64,000 nt of DNA, taken from positions 243,707-307,706 of the forward strand of contig NZ_MKIM01000025.1 of NCBI RefSeq assembly GCF_001939045.1, in the 5' to 3' direction. Within the stretch, counting starts at the first letter, position 1, and each line of letters opens with the position of its first letter. Under the pieces are notes generated by a model. The model was not told where the DNA came from. It ran no database searches and was given only the letters and a program-made list of their open reading frames with translations. Position numbers and translations under genes: made by a program. Source of the stretch: Rhizobium oryziradicis (GTDB lineage Bacteria; Pseudomonadota; Alphaproteobacteria; Rhizobiales; Rhizobiaceae). Below, piece by piece: positions 34,070-42,545 of this stretch.

Positions 34070-35167
34070 TCATTCTGCGGCCTCACGAACACTTTGCTTC
34101 GATTGATCATGTTCAGCGCGCATGCGGCGCACCAGATCCAGCTCGGCCTGAAAATCTACATAATGGGGCAGTTTCAAATGCTCCACGAAGCCGGTGGCTT
34201 GCACATTGTCACAATGGGAAATGACGAACTCTTCGTCTTGCGCCGGTGCTGTGATGTCTTCACCAAGCTCGGTTGCCCGCAACGCACGATCCACCAGTGC
34301 CATGGCCATGGCCTTGCGCTCGCTTTGGCCAAACACCAGCCCGTAGCCACGGGTAAATTGCGGCGGGGCCGCACTTGAGCCTTTGAACTGGTTGACCATC
34401 TGGCATTCGGTGACCCGGATGCGGCCAAGCGAGACAGCAAAGCCAAGCTCTGGCACATCGAACTCAACCTCCACCTCCCCCATGCGAATTTCGCCGGCAA
34501 AAGGATGCGTGCGGCCATAACCGCGCTGGGTGGAATAGGCCAGCGCCAGCAAAAAGCCCTCATCGCCACGCGCCAGCGTTTGCAGCCGCAAATCCCGCGG
34601 CATGGGAAAATTGGTGGGCTCGCGGGTGATGTCACCAGCAATGTGATCTTCCGGCAATTCGCCATCAGCCTCTATCAGGCCCTCGCTGGCCAGAATATCC
34701 GAGACCCGCATGACCGGCTCGCCATCGCCAGGTTTTTGCGCCGGGGCCTCCACGGTCTCCTCGTCCAGCAAGGATGGGTCGAGCAAACGGTGGGTATAAT
34801 CAAAGGTTGGCCCCAGAAGCTGCCCGCCGGGCAGATCCTTATAGGTGGCGGAAATGCGCCTCTCGACCTGCATGGAACCAGTCTCAACCGGATTTGACAA
34901 TCCCAGACGCGGCAGCGTGGTGCGATAGGCCCGCAGCAGAAAAATCGCTTCGATCATATCGCCGCGCGCCTGCTTGATGGCAAGGGCGGCCAGCTTTTCA
35001 TCATAGAGCGAGGCTTCTGCCATCACCCGCGCCACAGCCAGCGACAATTGCGACAAAATTTGCTCCACGGTGAGCGCTGGCAAGGATCGATCCCCGCGGC
35101 GGCGATCGGCCAGCAGGTGATGGGCATTGGCAATGGCGGTTTCGCCACCTTTTACAGCAACATACAT
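34070..35167 (-). CDS. phnI: C-P lyase core subunit PhnI
   Basis: Nucleosidase/transferase subunit of 365 residues that, with PhnG, PhnH and PhnL, couples phosphonate to the ribose of ATP with loss of adenine. It begins MYVAVKGGETAIANAHHLLA as in the family, and also has the conserved VEQILSQLSLAVARVMAEAS, FLLRAYRTTLPRLG and the C-terminal ISHCDNVQATGFVEHLKLPH. It lies 3 nt after phnH. The next gene, phnJ, starts 167 nt further on, an unusually wide gap for this operon. Confidence 0.96.
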   Translation of the reverse strand: MYVAVKGGETAIANAHHLLADRRRGDRSLPALTVEQILSQLSLAVARVMAEASLYDEKLAALAIKQARGDMIEAIFLLRAYRTTLPRLGLSNPVETGSMQVERRISATYKDLPGGQLLGPTFDYTHRLLDPSLLDEETVEAPAQKPGDGEPVMRVSDILASEGLIEADGELPEDHIAGDITREPTNFPMPRDLRLQTLARGDEGFLLALAYSTQRGYGRTHPFAGEIRMGEVEVEFDVPELGFAVSLGRIRVTECQMVNQFKGSSAAPPQFTRGYGLVFGQSERKAMAMALVDRALRATELGEDITAPAQDEEFVISHCDNVQATGFVEHLKLPHYVDFQAELDLVRRMRAEHDQSKQSVREAAE

Positions 35168-35170
35168 GGC

Positions 35171-35797
35171 TTAGGACTCCTTGAGCGAGATGGTGCAGCT
35201 GCGCGGCAGGCCGATGAGATCACAGCCCGATGTCAAAATCAGATCGATCCCACGGGGAAACTGCTGATGGTTTTCCTGCCATTGCAGCAAAAAGCTCTCG
35301 GGAAGACCGCGCGGCGCAATCACCGCCTGCTCCTTGATGCCGGGGCCGCGCAAAATCAGCTCCGGCCCGCCGGTCAGCGACGGCAGCTCCACCACCAATG
35401 TTGTCGATCGGTCTGGATAATCCTGACTGCCCAACGCGAAGGCATGAAAGGTCAGGCGCAATGTTCCCGCCTCCAGAAAGGCGAACTGACACTCGCTCTT
35501 TTCTTCCACCAGCCGCGCACCGGTGTGAAAGCCAATCCAGGCACCAACCGGGCTTTTGGCAAGGCCGCTACTTAACCAGACGCCAACATCATGATCACAC
35601 AGCGTCAAGGCAATGGCTCCTTGTGCGTGGCCGAGACCAGCGGGCGGCGTGAGCGGACGATCAACGGTTTGCCGAAGACCCGGCCGCGCCATGGCATCCA
35701 TCACGGCGCGAAACACCGCTTGCGTGTCAAACACCGGATCGGCAAAGCCGCCCAGCAAGCTCTCATGACTGATGACATTCTCTGGATTCATCGACAT
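35171..35797 (-). CDS. phnH: C-P lyase core subunit PhnH
   Basis: Structural subunit of the PhnGHIJ core, 208 residues, with a PLP-transferase-like fold that has lost its cofactor. Recognised by GGFADPVFDTQAVFRAVMDA and ARPGLRQTV near the start, the DHDVGVWL segment and the terminal IDLILTSGCDLIGLPRSCTI. The ATG shares its A with the phnG stop (TGATG). A later ATG six bases on is possible. Confidence 0.95.
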   Translation of the reverse strand: MSMNPENVISHESLLGGFADPVFDTQAVFRAVMDAMARPGLRQTVDRPLTPPAGLGHAQGAIALTLCDHDVGVWLSSGLAKSPVGAWIGFHTGARLVEEKSECQFAFLEAGTLRLTFHAFALGSQDYPDRSTTLVVELPSLTGGPELILRGPGIKEQAVIAPRGLPESFLLQWQENHQQFPRGIDLILTSGCDLIGLPRSCTISLKES

Positions 35798-36264
35798 CAA
35801 TCCTCTCCTCGCACCATGGTGAAGAAATCGACTTTGGTAGCCGCCACTTCACGCGCCCGTACCTCGTCAGCAGCAGCAATGCGGCTTTCGATCTTGCCAA
35901 GAAGCGCCTCAATCTGCGGACGATATTCGCCCTGCTGCCAAAGCGCGTCGAAAATGGCAGAAAGCTTTGCCTTTTCTTTCAAAGTTCCCAGCGCGTGGGC
36001 ATGACCAATGATGCCGGATTTCAAGCGGCAGGTGGCACGGGTGGCTGTGACTTCGCCGAGATTGAAAGCCGCACCGCCGCCGCCAATGCGACCGCGCACC
36101 ATCACCAGACCCGTTTCGGGACCCCGCAAAAATTCGGCTTCGGGCTTTTCCGGTAGCGTTTGCCAGAGGGCATGTAGCTCCTCCAGCGTTGATTGAGCCA
36201 GAAGGTCAACGGACCGTTTGCGGGCCGTTTGATCTGGCGCTGCATTGTTCGCCATAACAACCAT
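35797..36264 (-). CDS. phnG: C-P lyase core subunit PhnG
   Basis: Small subunit of the PhnGHIJ core, 155 residues. Typical segments are the Arg-rich start of the fold (ARKRSVDLLAQSTLEELHAL), GLVMVRGRIGGGGAAFNLGE and ATCRLKSGIIGHAHALG, and the C-terminal EVAATKVDFFTMVRGED. The ATG at 36264 is chosen because GGAG stands 8 nt upstream; an ATG nine bases on is possible. It is the first gene of the leftward C-P lyase operon and faces phnF across 84 nt of regulatory sequence. Confidence 0.95.
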   Translation of the reverse strand: MVVMANNAAPDQTARKRSVDLLAQSTLEELHALWQTLPEKPEAEFLRGPETGLVMVRGRIGGGGAAFNLGEVTATRATCRLKSGIIGHAHALGTLKEKAKLSAIFDALWQQGEYRPQIEALLGKIESRIAAADEVRAREVAATKVDFFTMVRGED

Positions 36265-36279
36265 AAACGTCACTCCAAA

Positions 36280-36297
36280 TGTCTATTAATATAGACA
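36280..36297. promoter_or_regulatory. Inverted repeat, probable PhnF operator 1
   Basis: TGTCTAT and ATAGACA are perfect mirror complements around a 4-nt centre. The half-site GTCTA/TAGAC fits the GT-N-TA / TA-N-AC pattern bound by HutC-subgroup GntR regulators such as PhnF. It lies downstream of the likely phnG transcription start. Confidence 0.55.
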
Positions 36298-36317
36298 ACC
36301 ATACAAATTAAGACTAT

Positions 36318-36329
36318 AGATAACTATCT
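36318..36329. promoter_or_regulatory. Inverted repeat overlapping the likely phnG -10, probable PhnF operator 2
   Basis: AGATA and TATCT surround 2 nt. The site overlaps possible -10 hexamers TATCTA (36317-36322) and TATAGT (36313-36318) on the minus strand, where a bound repressor would block phnG transcription. Confidence 0.45.
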
Positions 36330-36332
36330 GCA

Positions 36333-36350
36333 ATGACAAGCGTGTGACAT
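36333..36350 (-). promoter_or_regulatory. PHO-box-like PhoB site upstream of phnG
   Basis: On the minus strand ATGTCAC and TTGTCAT are separated by 4 nt, matching CTGTCAT-N4-CTGTCAT at 5/7 and 6/7 positions. A possible -10 (TATCTA) begins exactly 10 nt downstream, the spacing used at PhoB-activated promoters where the box replaces the -35. The site overlaps the phnF start codon. Confidence 0.6.
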
Positions 36351-37116
36351 GACCGGATCAAAAAGCCTGCCCCATCAAACAGCCCCAAAACAGACCATCC
36401 AAAGACAGACCGGGGTGGCGCTCTGGCGTCAGATTGCGGATCGTATCCGCGTCGCAATCAGCGATGGCATTTATGATGCAACTGGCATGGTGCCGCCGGA
36501 GGCCGTGCTGGCGGCCGAATTCGAGGTCAATCGCCACACGGTGCGCAGCGCGCTGGCCGCTCTCGCACAGGAAGGCATTGTGCGCGCCGTGCAAGGGCGC
36601 GGCACCCTGATTGAGCGGCGCGACCGCATCACCTTTCCCATCTCCAAGCGCACGCGCTTTACGCCCGGCATTGGCGATCAGGCCCGTATTCTGGAGGGAT
36701 TGTTGCTGGAAAGCGCCCATGAGCCTGCAACGCTTGAGCTGGCCGCCCATCTCAAACTCAAGCCGGGAGAGAAAGTGATCCGCATGGAGGGCCTGCGCAA
36801 GGCCGATGGCCAGCCGGTGTCACGCTCAACCAGCTGGTTTCCGGCCAAGCGCTTTACCGGGATAGACGATGCCTATCGCGCAACCGGCTCGGTCACCGCA
36901 GCCTTTGCCGCCTGCGGCCTTGCCGATTATTTGCGGATCAAAACCGAAGTGAGCGCTGTGCATGCCGACCCCAGCGACCGGCAGGAGCTAGGCCTTTCGC
37001 CGGGTGCCATTGTGCTGGTGACCAAAGCGCTCAACGCCGACCCCGATGGCGTGCCGGTGCAATACGCCGTCACACGCTTTCCGGCTGATCGGGTGCAGTT
37101 TACCATTGAGAATTGA
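36349..37116 (+). CDS. phnF: GntR/HutC-family regulator PhnF
   Basis: Repressor-type regulator of 255 residues, divergent from the C-P lyase operon. An N-terminal winged helix (about 22-90; VALWRQIADRIRVAISDGIY, VNRHTVRSALAALAQEGIV, QGRGTLI) is followed by a UTRA ligand-binding domain (about 105-250). The position and domain set match PhnF of phosphonate operons, which probably senses phosphonate or phosphate status. Two inverted repeats in its own upstream region are candidate operators, allowing autoregulation as well as control of phnG. The ATG overlaps the PHO-box-like sequence and no clear ribosome binding site precedes it. Confidence 0.93.
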   Translation: MTGSKSLPHQTAPKQTIQRQTGVALWRQIADRIRVAISDGIYDATGMVPPEAVLAAEFEVNRHTVRSALAALAQEGIVRAVQGRGTLIERRDRITFPISKRTRFTPGIGDQARILEGLLLESAHEPATLELAAHLKLKPGEKVIRMEGLRKADGQPVSRSTSWFPAKRFTGIDDAYRATGSVTAAFAACGLADYLRIKTEVSAVHADPSDRQELGLSPGAIVLVTKALNADPDGVPVQYAVTRFPADRVQFTIEN

Positions 37117-37129
37117 TGCGGTTTAAGCC

Positions 37130-38437
37130 TCAAATCCGCTCGATCACCACCGGGCGGTCAATGGGGGCATTTTCTGAAATACCATAGCTTGCTATGAGTG
37201 TCTTTTCGGCCTTCAAGGCACTCTGCTCGTCTTTGGCGTGGATCACCGCGAGAACATCGCCCTTATGCACAGCCGTGCCCAGCGGCAAAAGCCCACTAAA
37301 GCCAACACTATGATCGATCTGATCGGTGGTACGCCTGCGCCCACCGCCCAGATCAATCACCGCCATGCCAATATCGCGCGTCGTAACATGGCTCAAAAAG
37401 CCATTGTCTCGTGCCAGAACTGGCAATTCGACTGTTGCCTTTGGCAGATAATAATCAACCCGCTCGACCAGATCGGCAGGACCGCCAAGCCCGTGCACCA
37501 TGCGGGCAAAGACATCGCAGGCGCGACCTGAGGCGATTGCATCACGGCAGAGCCGCTCTGCCCGCTCGCGATCAGGCTCAATGCCAGCGTTGGCCAGCAT
37601 CTCGGCCCCCAGCGCCATGGTTACGGTCTCAAGCCGGGTTCCGGCCTTCTCGCCCTTCAAAAAGGCGATGCAATTGCGCAATTCCACTGCATTGCCAGCG
37701 CTATCTGCCAAAGGCTCGTTCATATCGGTCAACAGAGCCGAGGTTTTGGTGCCTGCACCATTGGCAACGGCCACCAGCGATGCGGCAAGCGTTCTCGCCT
37801 CATTCACATCGGTCATGAAGGCACCATTGCCAAGCTTGACATCCAGCACCAGGCTGCCCAGCCCAGAGGCCAGCTTTTTGGACAGAATTGACGCGGTGAT
37901 CAGTGGCACAGATTCCACCGTTGCCGTCACGTCGCGCACCGCGTAAAGCCGCTTGTCTGCCGGGGCGAGATCCGCTGTCTGGCCAATGATGGCGCAGCCC
38001 ACCTCATCCACAAGGCGATGGAAGGTCTTTGAATCGGGCGCGATGTTATAGCCGGGGATTGATTCCAGCTTATCCAGCGTGCCGCCGGTGTGGCCCAGGC
38101 CGCGGCCGGAAATCATCGGCACGCTCAAACCGCAGGCCGCCATCATCGGAGCCAGCATCAGCGACACGTTATCGCCAACGCCGCCGGTGGAATGCTTATC
38201 ACAAATCGGGCGGCCCGCATTGGCGAAGGACAGAACGGTGCCGCTGTCGCGCATGGCGAGTGTGAGCGCCACCGTTTCCGCCTCATTCATGCCGCGCAAA
38301 AACACGGCCATGGCAAAGGCACCAATCTGTCCCTCTGACAATTCATCGCGGCTCAACGCCTGAATGAAGAGGTCGATGTCGTCAATGCTCAAGGCCATGC
38401 CATCGCGCTTGCGGCGAATAACCTCCAGAGGCGTCAT
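37130..38437 (-). CDS. deoA: Thymidine phosphorylase
   Basis: Cleaves thymidine (and deoxyuridine) with phosphate to the base and deoxyribose 1-phosphate. The protein of 435 residues shows the family start MTPLEVIRRKRDG, the phosphate-binding region DKHSTGGVGDNVSLML with the DKHSTGG motif, SGRGLGHTGGTLDKLE and the C-terminal all-beta domain (GGGRRRTTDQIDHSVGF). The start codon lies 1 nt after the deoC stop. It is the last gene of the nucleoside operon and converges on phnF with only 13 nt between the ends. Confidence 0.96.
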   Translation of the reverse strand: MTPLEVIRRKRDGMALSIDDIDLFIQALSRDELSEGQIGAFAMAVFLRGMNEAETVALTLAMRDSGTVLSFANAGRPICDKHSTGGVGDNVSLMLAPMMAACGLSVPMISGRGLGHTGGTLDKLESIPGYNIAPDSKTFHRLVDEVGCAIIGQTADLAPADKRLYAVRDVTATVESVPLITASILSKKLASGLGSLVLDVKLGNGAFMTDVNEARTLAASLVAVANGAGTKTSALLTDMNEPLADSAGNAVELRNCIAFLKGEKAGTRLETVTMALGAEMLANAGIEPDRERAERLCRDAIASGRACDVFARMVHGLGGPADLVERVDYYLPKATVELPVLARDNGFLSHVTTRDIGMAVIDLGGGRRRTTDQIDHSVGFSGLLPLGTAVHKGDVLAVIHAKDEQSALKAEKTLIASYGISENAPIDRPVVIERI

Positions 38438-38438
38438 C

Positions 38439-39212
38439 TTAATAACCGCTTGGCTGCTCGGAGGATTTTTCACCACTCAGCACCGCGATAATATCATTGA
38501 GCAGGCCGGACGCACCAAAGCGGAAGGTCGATGGCATCAACCAATCCTCGCCCATGATGGCGTTGACATGACGGAAATAGAGCCGGGCATCCTTGACGGT
38601 GGAAATGCCGCCGGCTGGCTTGAAACCAACGTTCTTACCGCTGTCGCGAATGGCTTGCAGCATGATGTCGGCGGCTTCCAGCGTTGCATTGACCGCGACT
38701 TTGCCAGTCGATGTCTTGATGAAGTCGGCCCCTTCGGCAATGGCGATTGAGGACGCGATGCGGATCAGCGCCATATCCTTCAACTCTCCGGTTTCCAAAA
38801 TCACCTTCAAAATCACTGGCGCTGTGATGACGGCTTTGACGGCGCGCACCATATCAGCCACTGATTTTTCATCACCGCTGAGCAGTTTGCGATAGGGGAT
38901 GACCAGATCGATCTCGTCGGCACCGTCCGTAATGGCTTTTTGCGTTTCCGCCACCACATCCGCAACAGCCAGCTCACCGGAGGGGAAATTGACCACGGTT
39001 GCGATTTTGACCAGACTGTCAGCGCCCAAAATGCCGCGCGCCTGCGCAATAAAGCGCGGCCAGATGCAAATCGCTGCGGTATTGCCAAAAGGCGTGAACG
39101 CCTTGGCGCACAGATCTTCAATATCGTTTGCTGTGCAATCATCTTTCAGATTGGTTAGATCCAGAACCGACAGGGCGACGGCTGCGCATTCGCGCAATTC
39201 ACGAGTATCCAT
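38439..39212 (-). CDS. deoC: Deoxyribose-phosphate aldolase
   Basis: Class I aldolase of 257 residues that splits 2-deoxyribose 5-phosphate into acetaldehyde and glyceraldehyde 3-phosphate. The Schiff-base lysine is in FIKTSTGK, and the second active-site lysine in GFKPAGGIST; the Asp/Lys pair lies in DEIDLVIPYRKLL. GGGAG stands 8 nt before the ATG (MDTRELREC). A phosphopentomutase gene, which would link deoA products to this enzyme, is not in the window. Confidence 0.96.
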   Translation of the reverse strand: MDTRELRECAAVALSVLDLTNLKDDCTANDIEDLCAKAFTPFGNTAAICIWPRFIAQARGILGADSLVKIATVVNFPSGELAVADVVAETQKAITDGADEIDLVIPYRKLLSGDEKSVADMVRAVKAVITAPVILKVILETGELKDMALIRIASSIAIAEGADFIKTSTGKVAVNATLEAADIMLQAIRDSGKNVGFKPAGGISTVKDARLYFRHVNAIMGEDWLMPSTFRFGASGLLNDIIAVLSGEKSSEQPSGY

Positions 39213-39259
39213 GGTCTGTACTCCCAATAATTGATCAGGCAATTGAGCGCCAAAATGGC

Positions 39260-40054
39260 CTAGAATTGCGTGAGCATTCTCTTCAATATTGCAGCCAAGC
39301 GTTGACCGCCAATGGGTGCCATGTCCTTGGTTTCGTCATGGCTCAACTCGGCCCCGGTCATGCCGGCACCGTAATTGGTAATCACCGATGCTGCAGCCAC
39401 TTTCAAGCCCAGGAACCGCGCCAAAATCACCTCTGGCACCGTTGACATGCCCACCGCATCGGCACCCAGCGTGCGCGCCATACGAATTTCGGCAGGCGTT
39501 TCAAAGCTTGGTCCCGAAAACCACATATAGACACCAGATGACAAAGCAATGTCTTCATCAATTGCCGCCTGCCGCATGGCCTGCATCAAATCAGCATCAT
39601 AGGCTTGCGTCATGCCAACAAACCGCGCATCGCTTGGCTCGCCAATCAGCGGATTAAAGCCGGAAAAATTGATGTGATCGGTGATCTGCATCACCGATCC
39701 GGGTGGCATGTCTTCGCGCAAGGAACCGGCTGCATTGGTCAGGATCAGCGTGGTCACGCCCAACGCCGCCAACACCTCAAGCGGCAGGCGCATGGCTGAT
39801 GCATCGCCTTTTTCATAGTAATGGACGCGGCCTGCCAACATGATCACCGGAATGCCTGCGAAATTTCCGGCCACCAATTGCTTGGCATGGCCAGACACCC
39901 CACCCTCAGGAAAACCCGGCAGCTCATCATAGGGAATATGGATGGCGTCCTCAACCTCATCCACCAGCCCACCAAGGCCCGAACCAAGCACAATGGCAAC
40001 GCGCGGCAACAGCCCGTTCAAACGGTCAATCAACAGGTCAACGGCTGGAATCAT
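39260..40054 (-). CDS. punA: Purine-nucleoside phosphorylase, trimeric PNP-I type
   Basis: Phosphorolysis of inosine, guanosine and their deoxy forms to base and (deoxy)ribose 1-phosphate. The 264 residues are of the low-molecular-weight trimeric type (XapA/PunA/mammalian PNP), not DeoD. Motifs are VLGSGLGGLVDEVE (phosphate binding), GRVHYYE, TNAAGSL, the base-binding MWFSGPSFETPAEIR and AVGMSTVPEVILAR, and the C-terminal NYGAGMTGAELSHDE. Its start overlaps the cdd stop by 4 nt. Confidence 0.94.
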   Translation of the reverse strand: MIPAVDLLIDRLNGLLPRVAIVLGSGLGGLVDEVEDAIHIPYDELPGFPEGGVSGHAKQLVAGNFAGIPVIMLAGRVHYYEKGDASAMRLPLEVLAALGVTTLILTNAAGSLREDMPPGSVMQITDHINFSGFNPLIGEPSDARFVGMTQAYDADLMQAMRQAAIDEDIALSSGVYMWFSGPSFETPAEIRMARTLGADAVGMSTVPEVILARFLGLKVAAASVITNYGAGMTGAELSHDETKDMAPIGGQRLAAILKRMLTQF

Positions 40055-40452
40055 CCGAGTGTATCCGTCTGGAAACTAAACGGCAAAAGCTCATCCATGG
40101 TCATGGTTTTTTGCACACCCACCGCGTCGCAGAGGTAGATTTTGGTATCCACGGAAGCAAATTCCCGGATTTTCTGGCGGCAGCCGCCGCAAGGAGGGCA
40201 GAGCGCCAGCTTTTCGGCAATCACCGCAATTTCAACAATCTGTCTGCCGCCGCCCATGATCATGCAGCCAATGGCAGTTGGCTCGGCGCACCAGCCCTGC
40301 GGGAAGGACAGGTTTTCGATATTGGCACCGGTATAAATCTTGCCATCATCGGCGCGAATGGCTGCCCCAACCGGAAACTTGGAATAGGGCGCGTGCGCGT
40401 GCTGCATGGCGTCTCGGGCGGCTTCAAACAAATCTTGCGCGATTTGAACCAT
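40051..40452 (-). CDS. cdd: Cytidine deaminase
   Basis: Zinc enzyme of 133 residues that converts cytidine and deoxycytidine to uridine and deoxyuridine; the small size fits the homotetrameric class. Zinc ligands are the Cys of WCAEPTAIG with catalytic Glu, and the two Cys of CPPCGGCRQ; the N-terminal YSKFPVGAA and ANIENLSF bind the nucleoside. The residue after CAE is Pro rather than the Arg common in Bacillus-type enzymes. It is coupled to punA and lies 3 nt after the permease gene. Confidence 0.95.
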   Translation of the reverse strand: MVQIAQDLFEAARDAMQHAHAPYSKFPVGAAIRADDGKIYTGANIENLSFPQGWCAEPTAIGCMIMGGGRQIVEIAVIAEKLALCPPCGGCRQKIREFASVDTKIYLCDAVGVQKTMTMDELLPFSFQTDTLG

Positions 40453-40455
40453 ATC

Positions 40456-41427
40456 TTATCGTTCCTTCACATAGGGCACGCCACCGGCCTTCGGGGCATT
40501 GGCAACACCAATAAAGCCAGCCAGCAGAATACAGGTGAGAACATAGGGAAGCGCCTGGAAAATCTGCACCGGCACTTCACCGATGCCCGGCACCGATTTT
40601 CCTTGCATGAAATTGGACATGGCATCGAGAAAACCAAACAACAGGCAGGCAAACAGCACCGGCACCGGCTTCCACTTGGCAAAAATCAGCGCAGCCAACG
40701 CAATATAGCCCTTGCCCGCCGACATATCGCGAATAAACGCCGCCGATTGGGCAATGGCCAGATAGGCCCCGGAGAAACCGCAGAGGAAACCTGCGACAAT
40801 CACCGCCCGATAACGCAGCCACGCCACCGAAATACCTGCCGTATCGACCGCACCGGGGTTTTCACCCACGGCGCGCAGGCGCAGACCAAACCGGGTGCGG
40901 TACAGCACCCACCAGCTCAAGGGAACCGCTGCAAACGCCAGATAGGTCAGCGCATTGTTGCCGGAAATCACATCCGTGTAGAGCGGCCCAAGGATGGGCA
41001 CGTTGCGCATGAATTCTACGCCGGGCAGCGTAATCGGCGTAAAGCGGGCATCAAACGGCAATTGCGGTGTACGCCCGCCCTGATTAAACCACGCCTGCCC
41101 CAACACAGCCGTGAGGCCCGCCGCGACAAAATTCAGCGCCACGCCAGATATGATCTGGTTGCCGCGATTGGTGATCGAGGCAAAGCCGTGGATCAGCGAA
41201 AAGGCAATGGAAACTGCAATGCCACCGGCAAGCCCTGCCCAGGCAGAGCCGGTCAGGTAAGCCACACAAGCTGCAGCAAAAGCGCCCGCCAGCATTTTGC
41301 CTTCCAGACCAATATCAAATATCCCGGCACGCTCGGAAAACAGCCCGGCAAGGGCGGTAAAGATCAGCGGAATGGACAGACGTATTGTCGAGCCAAGAAT
41401 GCTGACGAACATATCGAAATTTTCCAT
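40456..41427 (-). CDS. Nucleoside ABC transporter permease (NupC/YufQ type)
   Basis: Inner-membrane permease of 323 residues with about 8 hydrophobic helices and the BPD_transp_2 motif ERAGIFDIGLEGKMLAGA near residue 32. It belongs to the BMP/nucleoside-importer group. AAGGAG stands 8 nt before the ATG. It should form the channel with the permease encoded 13 nt upstream. The operon context (cdd, punA, deoC, deoA) supports ribo- and deoxyribonucleosides as cargo. Confidence 0.9.
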   Translation of the reverse strand: MENFDMFVSILGSTIRLSIPLIFTALAGLFSERAGIFDIGLEGKMLAGAFAAACVAYLTGSAWAGLAGGIAVSIAFSLIHGFASITNRGNQIISGVALNFVAAGLTAVLGQAWFNQGGRTPQLPFDARFTPITLPGVEFMRNVPILGPLYTDVISGNNALTYLAFAAVPLSWWVLYRTRFGLRLRAVGENPGAVDTAGISVAWLRYRAVIVAGFLCGFSGAYLAIAQSAAFIRDMSAGKGYIALAALIFAKWKPVPVLFACLLFGFLDAMSNFMQGKSVPGIGEVPVQIFQALPYVLTCILLAGFIGVANAPKAGGVPYVKER

Positions 41428-41440
41428 GTCGAGCGCTCCT

Positions 41441-42538
41441 TCAAGACAATTTCTGATAAAGGCGCACCAGCGCCGGGCGGAACATGAATTCCAAAGCGCC
41501 CGCGAAGAGAATCACCAGACCTTGAATCACCACAATCATATCACGGGTAATGTTGGGCATATCAAACGACAGTTCGGCACCGCCCTGATAGAGAATGCCA
41601 AACAAAATGCCCGCCACTATGATGCCAAGCGGATGGCTGCGGCCCATCAGGCTCACGGCAATGCCAACAAAGCCCGCACCACCCACAAACTCCACCTGCA
41701 AGCGCTGCGACGAGCCCATGACCACGTTGAGCGCCATCATGCCTGCCAAGCCGCCAGAGATCAGCATGGTGATCATCACAATCTTGACGTAGGAAATACC
41801 GGCGTAACTCGCTGCCGTGCGGCTGATACCGAGCGTGCGCATTTCATACCCCAGCTTGGTGCGCCAGATCAGCACCCAGACCAAGGCGCACATCACCAGT
41901 GCAATCAGAAAAGACACGTTGAAAGGGGCTGGCCCCAGTTTAAGGCCAAACAGCGCCATCAGCCAATCCAGCTTGGGCAATTGACCGCCTTCCAGAAACA
42001 TTCTGGTTTCCGGGGCCATCTTGCCCGGCACAATCAGCACATGCACCAGCAGATAGACCATCAGCGCCGAGCCAATGAAATTGAACATGATGGTGGTGAT
42101 CACCACATGGCTACCGCGCTTGGCTTGCAGCCATGCCGGAATCAGCGCCCAGGCCGCACCGAACAAGGCCGCACCAATGATGGCAAAGGGCATGGTGACA
42201 TACCATGGACAATAATGATCCAGTGCCAGCGCCACGAGTGCTGCCCCAAGACCGCCCACATAGGCCTGACCTTCAGAGCCGATGTTGAACAGGCCCGCAT
42301 GATAGGCCACCGCCACAGAAAGGCCGGTGAAAATAAAATTGGTGGCATAATAGAGCGTAAAGCCAATGCCCTCGCCGCGCCCCAAGGCACCTTGCAGCAT
42401 CAACACCAGGGCTTCCCACGGGTTTTCGCCAATAATCCAGACAACAAGACCGGAAATCAAAAACGCCAACAGCAGGTTGATCAGCGGCAAAAGGCCGTAG
42501 GTGATCCAGTTTGGCAATGGAATGGAAGCGGTACTCAT
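41441..42538 (-). CDS. Nucleoside ABC transporter permease (NupB/YufP type)
   Basis: Second permease, 365 residues, with about 9-10 membrane helices. The family motif HAGLFNIGSEGQAYVGG lies near residue 85 and the coupling region AVSLMGRSHPLGII towards the end. GAGG lies 5 nt before the ATG (MSTASIPLP), which comes 7 nt after the ATPase stop. Confidence 0.9.
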   Translation of the reverse strand: MSTASIPLPNWITYGLLPLINLLLAFLISGLVVWIIGENPWEALVLMLQGALGRGEGIGFTLYYATNFIFTGLSVAVAYHAGLFNIGSEGQAYVGGLGAALVALALDHYCPWYVTMPFAIIGAALFGAAWALIPAWLQAKRGSHVVITTIMFNFIGSALMVYLLVHVLIVPGKMAPETRMFLEGGQLPKLDWLMALFGLKLGPAPFNVSFLIALVMCALVWVLIWRTKLGYEMRTLGISRTAASYAGISYVKIVMITMLISGGLAGMMALNVVMGSSQRLQVEFVGGAGFVGIAVSLMGRSHPLGIIVAGILFGILYQGGAELSFDMPNITRDMIVVIQGLVILFAGALEFMFRPALVRLYQKLS

Positions 42539-42545
42539 CAAAACC

